A stretch of 64,000 bases of DNA from Gnetum montanum. Its lineage: Eukaryota; Streptophyta; Gnetopsida; Gnetales; Gnetaceae. Location of the stretch: contig MNCI01025042.1 in the NCBI GenBank assembly GCA_015680685.1, positions 488,197 to 552,196 on the forward strand. The letters run 5' to 3'. The position numbers and the translations under genes are program-made. Position 1 is the stretch's first letter, and the number at the start of each line of letters is the position of its first letter. Below, in pieces: positions 56,769-64,000 of the stretch. Below the pieces are notes generated by a model. It ran no database searches. It saw nothing but the letters and a program-made list of their open reading frames with translations, and was not told the DNA's origin.

Positions 56769-57470
56769 ATGTTACCTCTCGTTCCATGTTATAGTGATAT
56801 ATATTTAGAAGTTAAACTCAATTCTCTCCAATTTCTTTTGCAATTCAATTTTAGTGAATGTGACTTTAAAATTTTTGGATTTGTTTTACACCTTGTAAAA
56901 CTCTCATTTTTAACCCTAGATGAGGTGGAGAAATGGTTAAGAAAAGGTTATAATTACATTCATATAGCCAAACTAAATATACATCCACATTTTAACTATA
57001 AGTTAAAGAATTTCTACCAAATTACATTAGTAGACAGAAGATTTAAAACATTCAAGGATGTTATAATTACTCATGAAAATGGATAATTAGAAATAAATGC
57101 CTTAGTAGTAACCCTACCAAACTTTACTCTTTCCCTCAGAGATAGAAATAGATATAAATCCTTAATGCTAATAGTATATATTCTAGTCGACATGGATTAC
57201 GGTAGTATTTACACTACTATTAAAACTAGGTAATGTTTTAAATTATTTAGTTCTTTTAATATAAAAAGGTTATTGCCTTTTGGAAAACAAGTCATTTCAA
57301 TGGGATCAACAAACATAGAATATGAAATAGAGAATAGTATAGAAGATCTCCCAATACATACATTATACCCATAGATAGATGATTTCGTAGAGGAATTTTA
57401 TAAATTTATTTCATCCCCAAAATTCATAGGATTAAGGAAGAGAATGTACAACATGAGATTGAAGACTTCA
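56769..57470 (+). pseudogene. Endogenous caulimovirid movement protein
   Basis: A 105-codon frame and its continuation past a stop at 57085 show the 30K-type movement protein pattern: EVEKWLRKGYNYIHIAKLNI, QITLVDRRFKTFKDVI, then LPNFTLSLRDRNRYKSLMLI. This is the Y-x-x-I-H-I, L-x-D-R-R-F and L-P-N-F-x-x-S-L-x-D signature of Caulimoviridae movement proteins, which open plasmodesmata for the virus. Stops at 57085 and 57231 show it is a dead integrated copy. The fragment starts abruptly after C2 debris. Confidence 0.7.
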
Positions 57471-58480
57471 ATCTTCCTAGAAAATGGCCCATTCTCTACA
57501 ACTCCTTCAAAACAACCTCCAAAGGGTACTCATTTCTGAATTCCAAAGATACCTTCATTCCTTGGAAAAGTCCAAAGCTAATAAAAGATACTATACTAGA
57601 AGATTTGAAACAAATGGAAGAAAAGATTAAAGAGATCCTAAAAGGAAAAGGGTCAGAAATTGATATTGAAACCATCTTTAGAAAAAGAGATTAGACACGG
57701 AAATAGAAGAGTCATCTTCATCATAAGAACATCCTAAAATAACAAAGATTGATAACTTCTATTTGCATCCTACTACAATTAAACACTAAAATAGTTATCA
57801 TTGTGCAAAATTTGATGCCCTATTGAACATAAGCACAAATGCAAAAACCTCTAGTTCTAAATATGATTCTGAAAAAGAATACAACCCACATATTGAAGCA
57901 AAAATAGGATCTACTAAATAAGACAAAGAAAAAGAACACATTAGGTAACAAAAAAGGCTCTATAGACCCCCTACTATTATTATGAAACTCCAAAAATAGG
58001 CAAATGGACATCTAACCTCTACCTTAATCACAAGTAAAGCTTGTCTTACTGAACTTCAAAAAACCAAAATGAAATCAAGAATATTAACACAAGTATGCAA
58101 AAATGGGTACCAAAACGACAACCTACTTCATAAGAAGAAGAAAAATTTTTTACATTTCAAATTATGACACATGCTTACATTGCCCAGCTAAGAAAAATAG
58201 TAGTCATAGTAAAATAAAACTTGCATATGAATAAAATAGTAAGGATAAGCTTAACACCAATAAAGAAGAAGGATCAGTCATCATGGAACATGACCATTAA
58301 GGAAGTGATGGTTTACATGAATAAGTAGAACCTATAGCTCAACTAGAAGAATATCCCCAAGGCTCATGTAAGCTAATGAGTGAAAAAGATCTAAAATATT
58401 GAATGGATGAATTAAACTATAAACAAAAAATGAAAGTGATTCACCAAACCATAAGGAACATTGACAAATAAGTAATTCTT
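57471..58480 (+). pseudogene. Pararetrovirus region between movement and coat domains
   Basis: AT-rich, Lys/Glu/Asn-rich sequence in shifting frames, including a helical, charged segment (EDLKQMEEKIKEILKGKGSE at about 57600). It probably corresponds to the linker and coat N-terminus. Many stops. Confidence 0.45.
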
Positions 58481-59570
58481 GAGAAAAAGATAAAAAAACA
58501 TTCTATCCATAATTGTGTCTTTAATTTTATTGGAAAACTTAAAGATTGGTGGTTAAAAATCCCATCAAACATCAAGAATCAACTTTTTGACTATCCTAGT
58601 AAACAATTCATAAATGCCTTAATCAAAGAATTTATATGGAATAAAAAAAATCAAATGGATGAATACTACAAAAAGTTTCTAAGACCTTATCTTAAAGATA
58701 TTAAGGATATTGATCCCTATATGAGGAAAATGAAGGACTAGTACTATAAAGAAAGTCTAGCACATGATCAAATTGCAAAGAAACATTTCTTGACTTCATG
58801 TCCTCCTACATTTTCTAAAAAATATAAATACAAATTAGATCAATTAGGACAAGACCTAGAACATATGATCCTAGGAGCGATAAGACAATTTATTAACCAA
58901 CCTAACATAATCATGTGTTAAGAAATCCAAGCGCATCAACAAATAGCAAAACAAGAGAAAGAACTATGACACTCTTTCTACTACAACCTATGTCTCAAAG
59001 GATACAAATTTTGTCCATCTAGAAAAGAAAATACAAAACATAAAAGGAAAAAAAAAACTTCTTGTTCACACAAAAAATCTTGACAATCAAAACGAGTAAG
59101 AACAAAACCATATCTTAAAATGTTTAAGCAGAAGAAAAATAAGATCCCTAAGAAGCAAATTAAATGTTTCTTATGCAAAGATAATTATTATGCCACAAAT
59201 TTCCCTGATAGAAATAGAAATACAAAGAAAGTGAACTTCATTAAGGAATATAACTTATCAGAAAAATATTATGATTTTCTTATAAACAAAAATGAAGGAG
59301 TTAGTCAAGGAGATATTTTACTTGAAGAAAATTATTTTGGAGACTTTGATCAGTATGACCTAGATCTAGCGTATTCAAGTAACTATTCATATTATTACTT
59401 TTATAATTCAAATATAATCAATCCCACTTAAAACTCTCTCAATCTTATACAAAACAACTATGAGTACAAAGAATTAACAGAGAGATGGAAGCTCTTCAAG
59501 AAGAAAAAATAGAATTTTCATATGTCAAACCAATAAGATAATCTCCTTAGAAATATGGATAGAAAGTAGG
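58481..59570 (+). pseudogene. Endogenous caulimovirid coat protein region
   Basis: Frames with stops give FIGKLKDWWLKIPSNI, FINALIKEFIWNKKNQMDEY, KKFLRPYLKDIKDIDPYMRK and LGAIRQFINQPN, then a basic Lys-rich stretch and a damaged zinc knuckle CFLCKDNYYATNFP (His and last Cys lost) inside a 103-codon frame (59120-59431), followed by an acidic tail. Order movement protein, coat, basic region, knuckle matches caulimovirids with a single polyprotein. Protease and RT would follow, but B2 interrupts at 59571. Confidence 0.6.
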
Positions 59571-60448
59571 TGATGAGTGGCAAGTACCATTATGCTTAAA
59601 CATACAAATCACAAGCATCCACATGTAATCTAACCAAATTTTGTAGACTTTAAGTTCTTAATTACACTGGGTCTAGGACATGAAATCTAAGCATGACAAT
59701 CGTTGTCTTCTCAACTACACTTGTAGAGCTTAATTGTATGGTTAAGTGCAATTGAGGCACATGGTTTTATCATTTTATTTTTTATTCATCTATGATTAAT
59801 AACAAGCTAAAATAATTTATGAACCAATTTAACTAATCTAAATGCTAATTAATAACTAACTATCCTAACATAGGTATCTAGTCCCACTTTTCATGCATAT
59901 CCTAAATACGTATAACATTGTTGGATTACCAAACGTTAAGTGTTGCTGGGATTACCAAGCGTCATGCACATGCTTGAAGTGGTCATACTTATGTACTTAA
60001 TTTATTGCTATCTAATCTAGCTAACTTAATTTAGCTTAATTACTTGAAAACATTAAAGGAAAGTACACAAAACATTAAATGCATGAATAAAATAATTAAT
60101 CTAGCCAAGGTGTTACAAGGTTTATAAGAAAGCTCATCATTATTGCCACACACACTACTGTGCTTAGGTACAACAATGCTCGAATAAAGATCCATACACT
60201 CAACAACTCCTACTATGGGCACTTTGAAAAATATTCTAACTCTAAAGAAAAGAAACTGCAAGAGCTCTACTATGCTATGACAAAACTTATTGCCAAAACT
60301 ATGTGCCCAAGCACTATATTTATAGGTTGACATACATCCCACAATATCAAATATCTGACATTGCTTCTTAGGCCTCGATATCGGGTACCCAATATCAAGG
60401 CTCCGATATTTCATCCAATATTGAAGCCATATAAAATATAGTTCATCA
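59571..60448 (-). repeat. 3' LTR of B2
   Basis: Begins TGATGAACTATAT at 60448 and ends TTGCCACTCATCA at 59571, 878 bp. The TATA box is TATAAATA (minus, 60324-60317). Upstream of it (60340-60425) are decayed CGATATCG-type words. It shares the GAATAAAGATC block of the other B LTRs. Confidence 0.85.
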
Positions 60449-60463
60449 TACCCCCACAACTAA
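60449..60463 (-). promoter_or_regulatory. Polypurine tract of B2
   Basis: AGTTGTGGGGGTA on the minus strand, adjacent to the LTR. A second copy, TAGTTGTGGGGGAGATGG, lies at about 62337-62354. Confidence 0.65.
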
Positions 60464-62400
60464 ATCAAAACTCATCCTCAAGTGAACAAAAGAAGAAATA
60501 AGTACCTTACAAAATATTGGGAAGGTATGGGATTATTTACTGACATGCAAACTAACTCAAATGGAATAGATATATTCTAAGTGTCCAAGTGTACGAATTT
60601 ACAATCTTTTACAAAATTGGGTATTCATGACAATAGAATTGAATACTCTGGAAACTAAAGAAAGAGGGAGAGGATTCAATGATCATGAAGGTCCTCATCA
60701 CATGGTGCTGCTGCTCATCCTTTGGTGAAGATAGCCCACTTTCAGCCCACACTTTCCACTACAATAATAACAAAATCGAAAATTATTGTGTAATGTGTAA
60801 CATATAGCCTTTAGATACCTCATCTCATCAGTAGTTACACTTGGCTAGGTTGTGATTATGGTGGAATTCCTTTAATAGTGTTAGTGAGAAGACTAAAAAA
60901 TAGGGTAAAATGAATAAGCAGTACATTAATAAATTCTGAAAAGCTCAAATGTGATGAAATACTTAAAAAGGGTTAAAGAATTCACAACAACAAGAAAAAG
61001 AGAATTTCATTAAAAAACATTGTGAAGATGCACACAATTGGATGTCATTAATGGGGCACATAAAAGGATTTGATTATGAGAATGTCTAAGGATAAAGAAA
61101 TTGACTGATCCAACCAAAAGATATGCAAGTGGGTCCTCCCCAAAGTAGGGACATGCCCTTTGTTGCCCTTGCATAACCTCAAACTAAGGAGTTCGTAGGC
61201 CCCATGGATGATTAATGGTTACAAAAAGTTAAATATGAAAAACTGAAAGAAAATACCCAAGAATTTCAACAAATCAAACCAAGACATCAAAAAAGAACAT
61301 GAACACCGACAGTGAGGTGAGGCATGGAAAGCATAGATGTATGAGAGAGAAAGTGGAATGGAATTCCTAATTAAGGTCACATGAAGTCCATTATGAATTT
61401 TTATGGTTAAGTGACTTCATAAAATCCATCCTTAGTCTAGACCAAAACCAACCACGTTCAGTGATTTCACATTGCCACTCTAAGATTGGTCCACCCCCTT
61501 GAGACACAAGAGTGCTCCCACAAAACAACCACCACTCCTTATTTTAAGAAGAAAAGAGAAGTAGGAAGTGAGAAAGGGCCTTAGTTAGAGGGGAACTTCA
61601 AGCATGGGTAACATGTCTTGCTAGTCTCATAACCAATGCTTGTAGCCCGTTTATTCTATCTAAGTAGTGTGCTTTGAATTCTCATCATTTTTTTAAATGG
61701 AAACCACACCATATAAAGACTTATTCAACTTCCTTTTATTGGTCAACACAAAATGATAAGAAATCCATGAAAACACACATGCACCCGAGTAAGTAGAAAG
61801 GCACAAAGAGTACCAGGTCGCCTTAAAGTCACACCCTATTCAAACCCTTGAATCCTCTCTAAGACCAGAAACTATCAAGGTTACAAGTTTGTTAAAGTTT
61901 TATTAATGAAAAAGAACCTCACACTTCTAGAACTGAAAACATCATAGAGTTTGTGAATGGGTGAATGACATGGACTCACTGCCTGTTTCATGAAAAAGAA
62001 ACCATATCCTAGTCATCGGTAACAAAATTCAATGCCAGACTCCAAACACCAATAATCAAATAATCAAATAGCACATGCCCACATCAAACAAACCACATTG
62101 TACCTAGTTGGTAATCACACCAAAATAAAAATATATATACAAGAAATTGTAAAACATTTAAGAAAAATAGAATGCACTAATGATGTTGTAAAACAAAAAT
62201 TGGAAAAAAAATTAATAACATAAAAATAAAAAGGTGTAAGATAAAGAAGGTGTAAAATAAAATGTTGTAAAAATAACAAGGTGTAAGACAAAAACATGAA
62301 AAACTAAGAAGTCACTTATATAGTTACCATGGATGGCCATCTCCCCCACAACTAGATTAAAAGGATGAGATAAAAAAGATTGCTCATGATTGTCCATTTT
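60464..62400 (-). other. B2 3' region
   Basis: Collinear with 51504-53590 of B3, including the ACACCTTnTTTATyTTACA minisatellite (62180-62310) and TTTGGGGAGGACCCAC (61128 on). No intact gene. The shared 2 kb argues for a family trait rather than random filler. Confidence 0.6.
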
Positions 62401-62479
62401 TATTTTTTGCATTGGCTTGCTTGGGCTCGTGGAAAATATTTACTTGTTGGATGTTGACTAACTGCTTTTTGTCTAGGTT

Positions 62480-63620
62480 ATCAGGTTTGTAGATTAACAT
62501 GACCCCAGAAGGAAAACTTTCAAAAATAATATACGAGCCTTCCCATAGTGTTTGGAAATTGGTTCATTATGGCACACACATGGGGTTCCAATAGAGAACC
62601 TTATTTCCTATTGAAACTTGACTCTCCTAATTCTAAGGTTATGGCATTTTTTATTGAATGCCTTGTGCAACTCGTTAGATGATAGGGCCACTAGTCAATT
62701 TTCATCTAGCAAGTTGAGATTCATTAATCTTTCTTTTTATTTTACACTTAAGTCAAGGTCAAGGTCATAGGTTGTTGAAAGTGTACGGAGCTTAGATTGA
62801 ATTGAGAGCATTGAAATTTTTCTGTACACCAACTCATAGGGAGAGTAGCCAATAAGAATTTTTCATGTTGAGTGGTACGCCCAAAGGGCATCGTTGAGTT
62901 TCATGCTCCAATCTCTCCTATATTTGTTAACCATTCTTGTTAGAATCTTTGTGATCTCCCTATTAGTAATGTCTACTTAACCATTGGCTTGGGGATGATA
63001 AGGTCTTGTTAATTTCTTCTCAACTCCCAAGCATTTCATAAGCTTCCAAAAGGTAGAACCTGTAAAGTGGGTTACATTATAAGAAATTAATGTACATGGC
63101 ACACCAAACTTGTTTACAACATTCTATTGTACAAAATAAGTACCAATAGCATATGTACAATGGGTGACACCTACTACTTCTACCCATTTGACTATAATGT
63201 ATGCCTTTACATTTAACATGGACATGATTGGAATCATGAAGTTAATGCCCCAGATATCAAAGGCTTCTAGTGATTGAATCCACTACTAAGATCCCTTCAT
63301 TCGAGTAATCATTCTACCATCTTGTTGGCAATGTTCATAAGAGTGCAAAAATTCATGAGCATCCCTAAAAAGTATTGGTCAATAATACCCTGCCATTAGG
63401 ATTCTAATAGTTATGCATCTCCTAGCATAGTGCCCCCCACAAGGACCCTCATAAGCATCCTGGAGAATGAATAGTTGATTAGCATCAGAGATACACCAAT
63501 GAACCATGCCATTGATGCACACCTTGTAGAGGTGCCTTTTGATCTCCATGAAGCATTTCATCGGGTGAAGAAATTGTTGTTTCTTCCGATGGTCCAACCC
63601 TTGTGGCATCTTTTGAGTGA
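62480..63620 (-). pseudogene. int: B2 integrase
   Basis: Zinc-binding domain (63609-63379): CISDANQLFILQDAYEGPCG then GHYARRC, an H-H-C-C-type arrangement. The core follows: [83 protein letters not shown] and DDALWAY-like [10 protein letters not shown]. In Athila-type integrases the triad is D (GIDF), D (ISDNGTHF) and E (VEVSNREI). Here these are N, Y and D, so all three catalytic positions are lost. The core frame is otherwise well kept. Confidence 0.85.
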
Positions 63621-63689
63621 GAAGATAAGTGAGAATGCCATTGTACCATTTAGGCTCAATGGGAAATTGGTCAATTATAGCCCCAACAA

Positions 63690-64000
63690 AGAGGAGTCCA
63701 TCAGGAAACTAATCAAATATTGGGCTTTTCTCCTCTTTGTTGTTCCATTACAACCAAGACAAGTGGTCAACAACCACATTCTCAGTTTCCTTTCGATCTA
63801 CCATCATAAGATCAAATTCTTGTAAGATCACCAGCCACTATATAACATGGGGGCTCACCATTAGCTTATTCATTAGGAAGTAAATTCCATTGTGTTCTAT
63901 GTGGACAAACCCTTTGTATCCTAGCACATAGTGCCTGAACATCTCTAGAGTAAACACAACTACCGTCAATTCTTTTTCTATGGTGATGTAGTTCAGTTGT
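63690..64000 (-). pseudogene. pol: B2 RNase H
   Basis: From the window edge: NYITIEKELTVVVFTLEMFR, HYVLGYKGFVHIEHNGIYFL, IYFLMNKLM, then ILQEFDLMMVDRKETENVVV and DHLSWL. This is the C-terminal half of the plant gypsy RNase H, whose usual form is TTTEKELLAVVFALEKFR ... YTDHAAL ... LLQEFDLEI ... ADHLSRL. The Asp of YTDHAAL is Glu here. RT lies outside the window. Confidence 0.8.

Larger units (their letters stand above)
59571..64000 (-). mobile_element. Element B2: Athila-like retrotransposon, 3' half
   Basis: On the minus strand the window holds RNase H (from 64000), integrase (to about 62500), a roughly 1.9-kb 3' region, polypurine tract and 3' LTR (60448-59571). It landed in the pararetrovirus fragment; any continuation of that virus would lie beyond the window. 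Confidence 0.85.

Overview
The window looks like nuclear repeat DNA from a land plant with a large genome. A gymnosperm is my best guess, because the elements are old, deeply nested and heavily decayed and there is an endogenous pararetrovirus fragment; no host marker proves it. I recognise no intact host gene, rRNA, tRNA or CRISPR array. Nearly everything is LTR retrotransposon. Most reading frames carry stops of the kind expected from C-to-T decay of methylated DNA (CAG to TAG, CGA to TGA, TGG to TAG).

Three retrotransposon families are present. Family A is Ty3/gypsy, Tat-like: LTRs start TGAAACACC, the primer site begins TGGCGCTAGAAGGAGGGCC, and pol has two successive RNase H domains. Copies are A3 (minus, 1-2768, youngest looking), A0 (plus, 7981-44446) and A1 (plus, 11541-29883), which sits inside A0 with a CATAG target duplication. 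Family B is Ty3/gypsy, Athila-like: LTRs start TGATGA, with a tRNA-Asp primer site. Copies are B1 (minus, about 3530-7980), B3 (plus, 48412-54566) and B2 (minus, 59571 to the window end). Family C is Ty1/copia: C1 (minus gag and a 5' LTR split by B3) and the C2 LTR (plus, 55479-56409).

Layout: A3 gag and LTR (1-2768); a short unidentified stretch (2769-3540); B1, which landed in the 5' LTR of A0 (to 7980); A0 LTR remnant, gag and protease (7981-11540); A1 complete from LTR to LTR (11541-29883); the rest of A0, with antisense gene, hairpin-repeat spacer, pol and 3' LTR (29889-44446); an antisense coding remnant (44790-45480); C1 gag; B3 inside the C1 LTR; C2; a caulimovirid movement/coat protein fragment (56769-59570); and B2 pol (to 64000).

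The most interesting object is a multi-exon gene in antisense orientation between protease and reverse transcriptase of both A1 (17385-21060) and A0 (30275-33890). Its exons align in order and in length, and GT-AG introns fall at matching places although the proteins have diverged strongly. It therefore seems to be old cargo of the family rather than a chance neighbour. Introns in antisense survive the retroelement life cycle because the sense genomic RNA cannot splice them.
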